Below are positions 21,843 to 30,302 of a DNA stretch of 64,000 nucleotides, in pieces. The notes beneath the pieces were generated by a model, which was not told where the DNA came from, made no database searches, and worked only from the letters and a program-made list of their open reading frames with translations. Position numbers and translations under genes: made by a program. The stretch lies in assembly GCF_016306625.1 (NCBI RefSeq), contig NZ_JACOII010000024.1, positions 42,608-106,607 on the forward strand, in the 5' to 3' direction. The stretch's first letter is position 1; each line of letters begins with the position of its first letter. The DNA comes from Xenorhabdus lircayensis. GTDB lineage: Bacteria > Pseudomonadota > Gammaproteobacteria > Enterobacterales > Enterobacteriaceae.

Positions 21843-21897
21843 GTGGGTGGCTCTTTTTGATGATTTATTGAATAAACATGCAATAAAAGGCTCCCAC
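21843..21897 (+). terminator. Conserved long hairpin after peptide copy 1
   Basis: GTGGG...GGCTC pairs with GCTCCCAC across an inner TTTATTGAATAAA stem. Nearly the same hairpin follows copy 2 at 22563-22617, so it belongs to the duplicated unit and probably acts as terminator or 3'-stabilising structure. Confidence 0.55.
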
Positions 21898-22294
21898 GAT
21901 TATTTATTATATTTATCTTGTAGTTATAACTCTTGGTGTAGTTATGACTCTGGGCTGTGTATTAAAATAATTAGATCACAAATATATCGGTGTTACCCAT
22001 CGTCATGTTCACAAATCGGGATTTTAACTCATACCCTTTTATATCTCCTAATTTAGGGTGATGACGGCAGTAAACATCAACTTTACTCCATACTTCATCA
22101 ATAAAAAATGAAAGTATATTGTAATAATCAATTATTTAATACATAACAAAATCATCAAATAAATATTATGTAAACCAAATACAAAAACCAGAACAAAAAA
22201 TAAAAATTAACTGTAAAATAAAATTTCAGTGACAACATTCACTGAACAGTAAATACAATTACTCACATTAACATCACATCTGAGGTATCTAATC

Positions 22295-22492
22295 ATGAAA
22301 AAAATAATTGCAATGTGTCTCGCTGCAACAATTATTGGTGGATTCTCTGTTAACACCGCAAACGCAGAAAACACCACACCAATGACGACCACAAATGTAA
22401 AATCTAATCCTACCAACGACTCAGGCTTCCTTCATGAGCTGTGTTTGAAACTTATTCCAGAAAAATACAAAATTCTCTGTGAACTAATTTAA
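22295..22492 (+). CDS. Small secreted two-cysteine peptide, copy 2
   Basis: This 65-residue paralogue of the preceding peptide has an almost identical signal sequence. A Thr/Asn-rich spacer is followed by LHELCLKLIPEKYKILCELI. Upstream sequence, Shine-Dalgarno (GAGGT) and the 3' hairpin are also shared with copy 1, so the whole transcription unit (about 450 bases) was duplicated. The two cysteines, Lys-Leu pair, tyrosine and Cys-Glu are conserved while the linker varies, implying selection on the C-terminal module. No homologue is recognised. Confidence 0.72.
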   Translation: MKKIIAMCLAATIIGGFSVNTANAENTTPMTTTNVKSNPTNDSGFLHELCLKLIPEKYKILCELI

Positions 22493-22562
22493 ATTTTCAC
22501 AATGAATAAATAGGCTTGAGTTTCATTAATAATAATGAATTAGGATTTATTAATTCATAATG

Positions 22563-22617
22563 GTGGGAAGCTCTTTTTGATGATTTATTGAATAAACATG
22601 TAAGAAAAAGCTCCCAC
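22563..22617 (+). terminator. Conserved long hairpin after peptide copy 2
   Basis: GTGGGAAGCTCTTTTT pairs with AAAAAGCTCCCAC (one bulge) with an inner TTTATTGAATAAA stem, and TATTATTTAT follows. It is the counterpart of the hairpin at 21843-21897. Confidence 0.6.
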
Positions 22618-22725
22618 TATTATTTATCATATTTATCTTGTAATTACTCCTATTGTCCTTTCTGTCTCATTACATGATATTAGCATTCTCATACTCCTGC
22701 TATTAATCTATTTATTCAAAGTATT

Positions 22726-23562
22726 TCATTGAAAACTCTTAAGGAACTCAGCCAAGATTGGATTAAATAATTCGGGCGCTTCCCAGAAAGGCGCATGGTC
22801 AATGCCAGCTAAATTGACAACCTGTCCCTTCCAAAGACTTTGGTAGTTCAATCCATTAATGTAGTCAATGTTGATAAATGGATCACCAATACCATTAACA
22901 ATCGCTAACGGTATTTCACTGTTTTCAGCCAATAATTTTTGATCAGCTGCGTGAGAAGAAAGAAAGGCTTCAAACATATACTGCCGTGACAATCCATCTG
23001 TTCTTGCTACCGCTTCAATGAGAAAAGACTCATGAGGAGCATTAATCCCACAAGTTTCAGAAGCAAAATTCTTGATATCTTCCTCAGTAAACTCCGCTTT
23101 ACCAGCAAGCCCCATATGCTCGCTAGGAAGAAAACCACGAGCCACGTTATCTGCACCAACTGATACTGGCGGAGTACCACTAATCATTAACCCAATCATT
23201 TTAGGAAACAAAGCCAACATTTCCAACCCAATATGCCCCCCTAATGACCAGCCAAAAACGACTAATCGGTTAATACCTATTTTTTCCAATACCTCAATGA
23301 CAGTGTGTGCATAACCAGACATGGAATACACTTGTCGTGGTTCGCTGGCGTTTGATGAAGCACCATGTCCAGGCAAATCTAACGCCAAAACCCGATACTT
23401 CCCTTTTAGGTAATTAATTTGGTGACGAAATATTTCTTTACAACTTGAATTGCCATGTATCAAAAGAACAGGTAACCCATTCCCACCAGTATCGATTACT
23501 GAAATACCAGCATAACGGGTTTGAATATCATAGTGATTAATATCATCGTGTGTAGTAGTCAT
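22726..23562 (-). CDS. Alpha/beta hydrolase
   Basis: This 278-residue soluble hydrolase has the oxyanion-hole motif LLIHGNSSCKEIF near residue 34, the nucleophile elbow VVFGWSLGGHIGLEML near 100, and a C-terminal catalytic histidine in LAGIDHAPFWEAPE. The substrate cannot be told from sequence. I chose the ATG at 23562 with GAGGAG seven bases upstream; the frame is open to 23577. It is monocistronic and convergent with the peptide genes. Confidence 0.85.
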   Translation of the reverse strand: MTTTHDDINHYDIQTRYAGISVIDTGGNGLPVLLIHGNSSCKEIFRHQINYLKGKYRVLALDLPGHGASSNASEPRQVYSMSGYAHTVIEVLEKIGINRLVVFGWSLGGHIGLEMLALFPKMIGLMISGTPPVSVGADNVARGFLPSEHMGLAGKAEFTEEDIKNFASETCGINAPHESFLIEAVARTDGLSRQYMFEAFLSSHAADQKLLAENSEIPLAIVNGIGDPFINIDYINGLNYQSLWKGQVVNLAGIDHAPFWEAPELFNPILAEFLKSFQ

Positions 23563-23904
23563 TGTTCTACTCCTCATTAATAAAGGAAACCTATCGGTTT
23601 ATTGGTATCACGAGCTGCCAGCATTGGATCATCATAAACGATAGAGACTTTTACTGAATTGAGATCCCCCGCACGTTGAGATGAAATTTATTGATAAAAC
23701 CTAAAATGCTTATCCCTTGAAAGACTATTCCATGCTTTTCTTACTCAAAATCTATCAGTACTGCATATTTTTTGTTTACACTCTAACATTTACCGAATAT
23801 TTATCACAAATTTACAACATTAAGCTCTGGGCTAGGTAGGTAATGTTGTATACAAGTTAATGCAAATCTTAAATATTTGTTACACAACATCCGGTAATTA
23901 CGTT

Positions 23905-24948
23905 ATGACAATAAAAAAAGTAAAACTCCTATTAGCAACGCTCGCCGCCATGACTCTGGTTATCATGGCCATTGCAGGAAAAGTAGAAAATGCCAATAAA
24001 CGCTTTCTTTCCGTAGCTACAGCTTCCACAGGCGGAACTTATTATCCAATGGGCGTGGGGTTAGCTAATGTCTGGAGTAACCATCTGAAGCAGGAAAATA
24101 TTCAAGTCACAGGGCAATCTTCAGCTGGTTCGATTGAGAATATTGACCTGCTCCAGAAAGATGAAGCACAGCTCGCTATTTTACAGAGTTTGATCGCCGT
24201 CGAAGCTTATCAAGGTGTCCGGAATTTCGAAAACCGTCCTTATCAAGATCTGCGTTCAATTTCGGTGCTTTGGCCAAATGTTGAGCACTTTGTTTTATTA
24301 GACGAGAAAGTCAAAGATGGTACGTTGAATGATATTGCAGGCACCCGTTTTTCTGTTGGGCCGCAAGCCAGCGGCACCGAACAATCCACACTGATTATTC
24401 TGAAAGGTGTCAATCTCAGCAAGCAAGATATTCATCCAGAATATCTTGGCTATGGTGATACGGTTTCTGCCATGCGGGATGGTCGTCTTGATGGTGGTGC
24501 TCTGCCCGCTGGTGTACCGGCATCAGCTGTCACAGATATGTATGCCAGTGGCGTTTCTGCCCGTATTCTAAATGTGACAGACGAACAACTGGAGAAGATT
24601 AATGCCATTGCCAACTCATGGTTTCGTTTTGTCATCAAACCAGAAACTTATCCACGCCAGAAACAGCCCGTTCAAACTATTGCGCAACCCAATATTCTAA
24701 TGACAACTCGCGAAATAGATGAAAAAATAATCTATGAGTTAACAAAGACGATGTTTGAAAATCAGCAGGAAGTTCATCAAATCCACAGCTCCGCAAAATA
24801 CATTTTGCCCGAAAACGCGCTCAAAGGTGTCTCCGTGCCATTACATCTCGGAGCATATCAATATTATCGCGAAATTGGTCTGGATATCCCTGATTCCCTT
24901 GCGCCACCAGAACTCAAAATTGACCATAATATTATGGAGACACCATGA
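23905..24948 (+). CDS. TAXI-family TRAP transporter substrate-binding protein
   Basis: This protein (347 residues from the start chosen) has an N-terminal hydrophobic signal segment and the TAXI hallmark VATASTGGTYYPMGVGLANV. The periplasmic-binding lobes include RFSVGPQASGTEQSTLIILK and GRLDGGALPAGVPA. TAXI proteins deliver carboxylates such as glutamate or 2-oxoglutarate-like compounds to a TRAP permease. The frame also opens at 23860; I prefer 23905 because it gives a normal-length signal, but neither site has a strong Shine-Dalgarno. It overlaps the permease gene by four bases (ATGA), and an oxidase for L-2-hydroxyglutarate follows, hinting at a dicarboxylate substrate. Confidence 0.85.
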   Translation: MTIKKVKLLLATLAAMTLVIMAIAGKVENANKRFLSVATASTGGTYYPMGVGLANVWSNHLKQENIQVTGQSSAGSIENIDLLQKDEAQLAILQSLIAVEAYQGVRNFENRPYQDLRSISVLWPNVEHFVLLDEKVKDGTLNDIAGTRFSVGPQASGTEQSTLIILKGVNLSKQDIHPEYLGYGDTVSAMRDGRLDGGALPAGVPASAVTDMYASGVSARILNVTDEQLEKINAIANSWFRFVIKPETYPRQKQPVQTIAQPNILMTTREIDEKIIYELTKTMFENQQEVHQIHSSAKYILPENALKGVSVPLHLGAYQYYREIGLDIPDSLAPPELKIDHNIMETP

Positions 24949-26885
24949 ACACTGACAATGTAACGTCATCTTCTGCTGTTGAGCTGGATAAAGAAGCGGG
25001 TTCAGGTAGCCGCCATTTGATTGGCTTCTCCCTGAAATTGACGACAATACTGGCCATCACCCTTTCCCTGTATGCTATTTATTCTAATGCGTTATCCAAT
25101 ACGCAGGAGTTTTACCGCAATGCAACATTCCTCGGTGGCATTCTGGTTTTAGGTTTTATTCTGTTTCCCATTTCCAAACGCTATTCAACGCCGACATTCA
25201 ATTATTGGGATTATCTTTTCATTCTGCTCACATTGATCAGCTACGGGTATTTTTACTTTACTTATATTGAATTACATGTCGTGCGCAACAGTGTTCCGAA
25301 TACCACGGATTACGTGATGTCCGTCATCGGCATGAGTGTCTTATTTGAGGCAGCAAGACGAACAACGGGCTATTTCATACCAGGTTTATCCATTTTTGCC
25401 ATCATCTATGCCCTATTCGGCCAGTACTTTATGGGGATCTTTGGACATGCCGGATTTTCACTTGAGCGCCTGCTATTTCGCCTATTCATGACCAGCGAAG
25501 GCATTTTTGGCATTACTCTATCCACCGCATCAACGGCAATCATCATCTTTATCCTGTTTGGCTCATTTTTAAGTGTGAGCGGCGCGACTGCATTGTTCAA
25601 TGACCTTGCTCTGTCAATTGCCGGGCGGCGGCGTGGTGGGCCAGCACAGGTTGCTGTTATTTCTTCCGCCCTGACGGGATCACTCAGTGGCAGTGCTGTT
25701 GCGAACGTTGCCACAACAGGCACCTTCACCATTCCCCTGATGAAAAATATCGGCCTGTCCTCGTGTTTTGCCGGTGCTGTCGAAGCGGCGGCATCAACAG
25801 GCGGCATGATCATGCCGCCTATCATGGGGGCTGCCGCATTTATCATGGCGGGTTTTCTCGGTATCTCCTACACCACTATTGTGATTGCGGCCATTATTCC
25901 AGCACTGCTCTATTACGCTGCCCTGATTATCGCCATTGATCTGGAAGCCAAAAAACAGGGGCTAAAAGGTATTAGCAAGGAAAATATCCCCCAAGTCAAA
26001 GTAGTACTGAAAGCCCGTGGTCTACTATTGCTACCGCTATTTATCGTGATCGGAACTCTATTGACAGGGAAAACACCGATTTATGCTGGTTTCCTCGGTA
26101 TTATCACAATTATCATCGCAAGCTGGATCACCCCAGACACGTCCGTGCGCATGACACCAAAGAAAATTGCCGATGCACTGAATGAAGCGGCTCGTGGAGC
26201 CATTCAAGTCACTGTCGCCTGCGCCGCCATCGGGGTCATTATCTGTGTTGTTACCATGACTGGCATTGGTTCGACCCTCGCTTTCAATATTGTGTCCCTC
26301 ACCGACAATACGCTGTGGATGATCCTGCTTGTCGTGATGGTCGTGTGCATCGTTCTCAGCATGGGATTGCCTTCAACTGCCTTGTATATCGTTGTTGCCG
26401 TGACAGTGTCACCCATATTAATCAAAGCAGGTGTCTTACCATTAGCTGCCCATTTCTTTGTTTTCTGGTTTGGCGCACTTTCCAATATTACGCCGCCTGT
26501 GGCACTTGCCAGTTACACAGCTGCCAGCATCGCCCGCGCTGATCCGATGCAGACTTCATGGAACGCAGTACGATTGGCTTTACCTGGTTTTATCATTCCA
26601 TTTATTTTGGTGTACAACCCAGCACTATTGATGCAAGGCAATAATTTAAATGTCCTGTCCATCAGTTATATGATCCTGACCGCCCTGATTGGCATCTATT
26701 CGCTTTCCATCTCTAGCGCCAATTTCTGGATGTGCAAAACTCATTGGTTGGAAAGAATTCTCTTCGCTATCGCCGCCATTCTTTTAATTAAACCTGGAAT
26801 GCTGACCGATCTCATGGGAATAGGATTAATTGTTGCCGCAGGAGCCATGCATTTCTTACGCTACAAGCAGCAACTTAAAAGATGA
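24945..26885 (+). CDS. TRAP transporter permease, fused DctQM type
   Basis: This 646-residue integral membrane protein has many hydrophobic segments. It combines the small (4-TM, DctQ-like) and large (12-TM, DctM-like) TRAP subunits, the usual partner of TAXI binding proteins. The DctM part contains GSLSGSAVANVATTGTFTIP near residues 244-263 and AAASTGGMIMPPIMGAAAFI near 284, both characteristic. Transport would be driven by an ion gradient. It overlaps the binding-protein gene by four bases and is followed 24-33 bases later by lhgO, so the three genes form one operon. Confidence 0.92.
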   Translation: MNTDNVTSSSAVELDKEAGSGSRHLIGFSLKLTTILAITLSLYAIYSNALSNTQEFYRNATFLGGILVLGFILFPISKRYSTPTFNYWDYLFILLTLISYGYFYFTYIELHVVRNSVPNTTDYVMSVIGMSVLFEAARRTTGYFIPGLSIFAIIYALFGQYFMGIFGHAGFSLERLLFRLFMTSEGIFGITLSTASTAIIIFILFGSFLSVSGATALFNDLALSIAGRRRGGPAQVAVISSALTGSLSGSAVANVATTGTFTIPLMKNIGLSSCFAGAVEAAASTGGMIMPPIMGAAAFIMAGFLGISYTTIVIAAIIPALLYYAALIIAIDLEAKKQGLKGISKENIPQVKVVLKARGLLLLPLFIVIGTLLTGKTPIYAGFLGIITIIIASWITPDTSVRMTPKKIADALNEAARGAIQVTVACAAIGVIICVVTMTGIGSTLAFNIVSLTDNTLWMILLVVMVVCIVLSMGLPSTALYIVVAVTVSPILIKAGVLPLAAHFFVFWFGALSNITPPVALASYTAASIARADPMQTSWNAVRLALPGFIIPFILVYNPALLMQGNNLNVLSISYMILTALIGIYSLSISSANFWMCKTHWLERILFAIAAILLIKPGMLTDLMGIGLIVAAGAMHFLRYKQQLKR

Positions 26886-26918
26886 AAGATATAGAAGCCG
26901 ATAAGGAACATGCTAAAA

Positions 26919-28109
26919 ATGTATGATGTGATTATCATTGGTGCAGGATTGGTCGGGCTTGGTACTACCAATGCCCTGCAAGAGCATAATCCGCACTTGC
27001 GCTTGCTGGTGTTGGATAAAGAAAATGGCGCGGCTGCCCATCAAAGCGGCCATAACAGCAACGTTGTTCATTCCGGCATTTACTACACGCCCGGTAGTTT
27101 GAAAGCACAACTGGCAAAACAGGGAAACCGCACGATATATCAGTTTTGTCAGCAACACGGATTATATTACGACCGTTGCGGTAAGGTGATTGTTGCTACG
27201 CAACTAAAAGAGCTTTCCTTGCTAGAAAATATCTATCAGCGAGGATTGCAAAATGGCCTTGAAGTCAGCCGACTATCGCAAGCCCAATTGAAAGAGCGCG
27301 AGCCTTATGTCAACGGTCTCGAGGCAATTTTAGTACCAGATGCCGGGATCGTGAATTATCCAGAAATTGCTGTAAAATTGGCTGAGATAATTCAAGCCAG
27401 AGGTGGAGATATTCATTATCAGCAACAAGTTCAAGATATTCGTGAACACAGTGACTACGTTGAAATACAAACTCAGCAAGCCCTCTATCAGACAAAATGG
27501 CTGGTAAATTGTGCCGGATTGCACAGTGACAGAGTTGCCAAGCTGGCGGGCTATGAGACCGGTATGAAAATCGTCCCCTTCCGCGGTGAATATTATGTAC
27601 TGGATAGCAGTAAAAACCATCTGGTTAATCATCTGATTTATCCCGTACCCAATCCCGATTTTCCTTTCCTCGGCGTCCATTTTACGCGAATGCACAATGG
27701 AAAGCGGGATGTTGGCCCGAATGCGGTACTGGCGTTTAAACGCGAGGGGTATCGCAAGACGGATTTCAATCCACGGGATTTAGCAGAAGTACTGACTTAC
27801 AAAGGGTTTTGGAAGATTGCCACACGCTATTTTTGCGAAGGCGTGGCAGAAATGCGTCGTTCCTTTTCTCGCCAGCTTTTTACCGAAAATGCCCGCCAGC
27901 TTATTCCTGATTTGCAGCCGGAAGATATCACACCGGGGCCAGCCGGCGTTCGTGCCCAAGCGCTAACCGCCGATGGCAAATTGGTGGATGATTTTTACTT
28001 TGTCAAGGGCCGCCGTTCACTGCATGTTTGCAATGCACCTTCACCAGCGGCTACAGCTTCGATGGAGATTGGCAGGGAGATTGTAAAGCGGTATTTTATG
28101 GAACTTTGA
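26919..28109 (+). CDS. lhgO: L-2-hydroxyglutarate oxidase/dehydrogenase (LhgO)
   Basis: LhgO is an FAD-dependent enzyme that oxidises L-2-hydroxyglutarate to 2-oxoglutarate, in E. coli feeding electrons to the quinone pool. The N-terminal FAD motif VIIIGAGLVGLGTTNAL, the conserved AHQSGHNSNVVHSGIYYTPG and the C-terminal GPAGVRAQALTADGKLVDDF match that family. The length is 396 residues. An ATG three codons upstream (26910) is too close to AAGGA, and the E. coli protein begins at the equivalent of 26919. In E. coli lhgO lies in the glutarate operon with a GABA permease; here it follows a TAXI-TRAP transporter, so uptake of 2-hydroxyglutarate or a related diacid is inferred. Confidence 0.87.
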   Translation: MYDVIIIGAGLVGLGTTNALQEHNPHLRLLVLDKENGAAAHQSGHNSNVVHSGIYYTPGSLKAQLAKQGNRTIYQFCQQHGLYYDRCGKVIVATQLKELSLLENIYQRGLQNGLEVSRLSQAQLKEREPYVNGLEAILVPDAGIVNYPEIAVKLAEIIQARGGDIHYQQQVQDIREHSDYVEIQTQQALYQTKWLVNCAGLHSDRVAKLAGYETGMKIVPFRGEYYVLDSSKNHLVNHLIYPVPNPDFPFLGVHFTRMHNGKRDVGPNAVLAFKREGYRKTDFNPRDLAEVLTYKGFWKIATRYFCEGVAEMRRSFSRQLFTENARQLIPDLQPEDITPGPAGVRAQALTADGKLVDDFYFVKGRRSLHVCNAPSPAATASMEIGREIVKRYFMEL

Positions 28110-28123
28110 GGATTTATACACTT

Positions 28124-28163
28124 TAAACTGACAGATACCGAAAAAATGGTCACTGTCAGTTTA
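28124..28163 (+). terminator. Hairpin after lhgO
   Basis: A perfect 11-bp inverted repeat TAAACTGACAG/CTGTCAGTTTA with an 18-base loop lies 15 bases after the lhgO stop. There is no strong T-run, so it may stabilise the 3' end or be a weak terminator. Confidence 0.55.
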
Positions 28164-28756
28164 GATTAATTAGAATAGCCTTAATTAGTTCGAATCAATT
28201 TATCTTCGTATTGAATATCATCTTCACTATTCAGTTATTGTCCAAGTGATTTATCGTCTTATGTTATAACTCAGTCTCTTTTATCAGTATCTAACGATTA
28301 TTCAATTTCACCGATTGATACAATAAATCATTATAATGATTTAAGACTTATTAAGATAATTCTCAAAAAATATATACCAATAGATTTCTATTTTATTTTT
28401 ATCGACACAGAATTACCTGAAGAATAGCAACTGAATGCCCCTCAGAAAATCCTCCCGTAACAAAATCTGTAATAGCGTAAATTAACAGCATGCTGATAGA
28501 CTTGGTGGCAGAAATATCCCAAAAGACAGGCTTATCCATAGAAACAGCAATGTTCAGAGATTGCAAAAAAACTTTCAGCGTTATTTCCACCATCTGAAAT
28601 GAAACTGTTTTAACCTTTACAGATTTCTATTAGTCATAGACCTTTATTATAAAGCGATAAATGCCAATCTTTGTATGGTGGAGTACGTGAAATAAAAAAC
28701 TCTCGGCTGTATCTATTCTTAATAATTGAAAATAATCCTAACAAAAAGAGTTTACC
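28164..28756. other. AT-rich intergenic region with a partial ERIC-like end
   Basis: About 590 bases contain no gene I can support. At 28371-28389 TATATACCAATAGATTTCT resembles the terminal motif of the ERIC-type elements. A 64-codon minus-strand frame at 28399-28593 has no ribosome-binding site or family resemblance and was not called. Confidence 0.5.
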
Positions 28757-29416
28757 ATGAATAAGAACAGCAAAAATTATATAAAATGGTGGTTGGAGCA
28801 GGAAAGATTAAGAACGAATAATGTAACCCCTGTAAAAATAACACTGGCAGGAATTAAGTTATCTGTTACTCCTCAAGCATTCCTTCCATCCCCATTACAA
28901 ACGCATTCTACACCATTACTTATAAAAAATATTAGACATCATAATTTTACGGGGAAAAAAGTTCTTGATATAGGAACTGGCAGTGGTGTTCTTGCTATTT
29001 ATTCTGCCCTTAATGGCGCATCTTTGATAATAGCAACAGATATCGATGACCATATATTATACCATGCTAAAAGTAATGCTTATCTGAATAAGGTTACTGA
29101 CATCCATTTTATGAATAGTAATCTCTTTGAGTCTGTCGAAGGTAAATATGATTACATATTTGCTAATGGGCCAATTTCTCCTGAATCTTGGTCAGAAAAA
29201 AGCCTTTCAGGACATACCATATCAAGTTACGGAGAAACTCTTTTTAGCCAGTATCGTAACTATCTGACAGATGAAGGGGTAATGTTTATGACATTCGCAG
29301 AATTTGGCCCAATAGAGGCATTCTACAAAACACTTAAAAAGTATTCCGTTATACACAAAGAAAAAAGAGAAAAAAAATTTGGGATATGGTGGAGTTTTCA
29401 TGAAATAAAAAAATAA
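28757..29416 (+). CDS. Class I SAM-dependent methyltransferase
   Basis: This 219-residue protein has a SAM-binding motif I, KVLDIGTGSGVLAIYSAL (about residues 74-91), then IIATDIDDHIL for the acidic loop. The region is of the PrmA/PrmC-like 'MTS' type. Where N6-methyltransferases carry N-P-P-Y/F, this protein has FANGPISPESW, so the usual amide-substrate pocket is altered and the substrate is unpredictable. Its AT-rich base composition and isolated position suggest an accessory gene. No operon partner is evident. Confidence 0.75.
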   Translation: MNKNSKNYIKWWLEQERLRTNNVTPVKITLAGIKLSVTPQAFLPSPLQTHSTPLLIKNIRHHNFTGKKVLDIGTGSGVLAIYSALNGASLIIATDIDDHILYHAKSNAYLNKVTDIHFMNSNLFESVEGKYDYIFANGPISPESWSEKSLSGHTISSYGETLFSQYRNYLTDEGVMFMTFAEFGPIEAFYKTLKKYSVIHKEKREKKFGIWWSFHEIKK

Positions 29417-29474
29417 ATTCGATAAACGGCAGAAATGGTATCAATCGATCCATTTGCTGTAAGACTCGTACTAT

Positions 29475-29602
29475 CTATACCCAATAGATTTCAGGTTATA
29501 TCCGGCAACAAAGGAGCAAATCCCCAGAACATAGATAACTATGTGACTGGGGGATGAGTGAACGCAACCAACAAAGGTGCTCTTAGAAGATAACCGGATA
29601 TC
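29475..29602 (+). repeat. ERIC (enterobacterial repetitive intergenic consensus) element
   Basis: This roughly 128-base intergenic element starts CTATACCCAATAGATTTCAG and ends AGAAGATAACCGGATATCC. Its centre AATCCCCAGAACATAGATAA continues as CTATGTGACTGGGGGATGAG and matches the ERIC core (GTGACTGGGGTGAGYG). It lies between the methyltransferase and HutD genes. Deleted or partial relatives lie near 21209, 28371, 31833 and 36945. Confidence 0.8.
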
Positions 29603-29606
29603 CAAT

Positions 29607-30176
29607 TTACCCAACAGGACGTAAATCAACCCACAATAACTGGCTATCCGCAACCAATGGCTTAATTACTCCTTCCCGTATATCCGGCAACCACCATGCT
29701 CCTTGGCCAAAAGCAAGCTGGGCACAGTTCGCCCCAGTCATTTCCCAACGGCCTTTTAAAACATAAAGCACACCACTGTGCGATGTCGGCAGTAAACGTT
29801 CATCAGAAACTACCGAGATCTCGGTAGCCCAACACGAACGACGAGTCATAATATTGAAACACTGAACGGGGCCATCAAGCAATTCAGCGTGTCCCCGAAT
29901 ATCACCTGAGAAATGAACTGGTGTCATCTTTTTCACCAGTTCGTGCTCCAAAAAACCCGGACTGGTCAAGCGGACTCCTTTTCCTTTCAATAAGACAATT
30001 GAGCGTTCAATATCAGGAAACTGACCCAATACCCCACTTTGATGAATGGTCGTAAAACAAGCTCGCCAGGCGAAATCATCAGAAACTGGCCAGCAAACAA
30101 TGTCCCTTGTTTCGCCTTTCCCTTCAGACCATTGTTCTCTTGGTAACGTTGCATAATCGAAACATTTCATTTTCAT
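29607..30176 (-). CDS. HutD/Ves family cupin-like protein
   Basis: This 189-residue protein resembles the HutD family (PF05962), a bicupin fold whose members occur in histidine-utilisation operons or alone (Ves in E. coli). Typical stretches are DFAWRACFTTIHQSGVLGQF near residue 34, IERSIVLLKGKGVRL and FSGDIRGHAELLDGPVQCFN. Its molecular role is uncertain; regulation of the hut pathway has been proposed. No hut genes are adjacent, so it may be an independent Ves-like member. The ATG at 30170 (third codon) is an alternative start. Confidence 0.75.
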   Translation of the reverse strand: MKMKCFDYATLPREQWSEGKGETRDIVCWPVSDDFAWRACFTTIHQSGVLGQFPDIERSIVLLKGKGVRLTSPGFLEHELVKKMTPVHFSGDIRGHAELLDGPVQCFNIMTRRSCWATEISVVSDERLLPTSHSGVLYVLKGRWEMTGANCAQLAFGQGAWWLPDIREGVIKPLVADSQLLWVDLRPVG

Positions 30177-30302
30177 GCCACTCCCTCACCACTTTTATAT
30201 TCTGTATACAGCGCCAAAAGATGATTAATATCGAATTGTTAACGGAAACATTCGCAAATAATTCTTCCTACGACAATATCGAGATAGTTGAAGTGTGATT
30301 GA

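Noticed and set aside
25406..25846. 146-codon open frame on the minus strand
   Set aside because: Antisense to the TRAP permease; Ala/Pro/Arg-rich shadow sequence.
28399..28593. 64-codon minus frame in the gap after lhgO
   Set aside because: No Shine-Dalgarno and no recognisable family; composition fits random AT-rich sequence.
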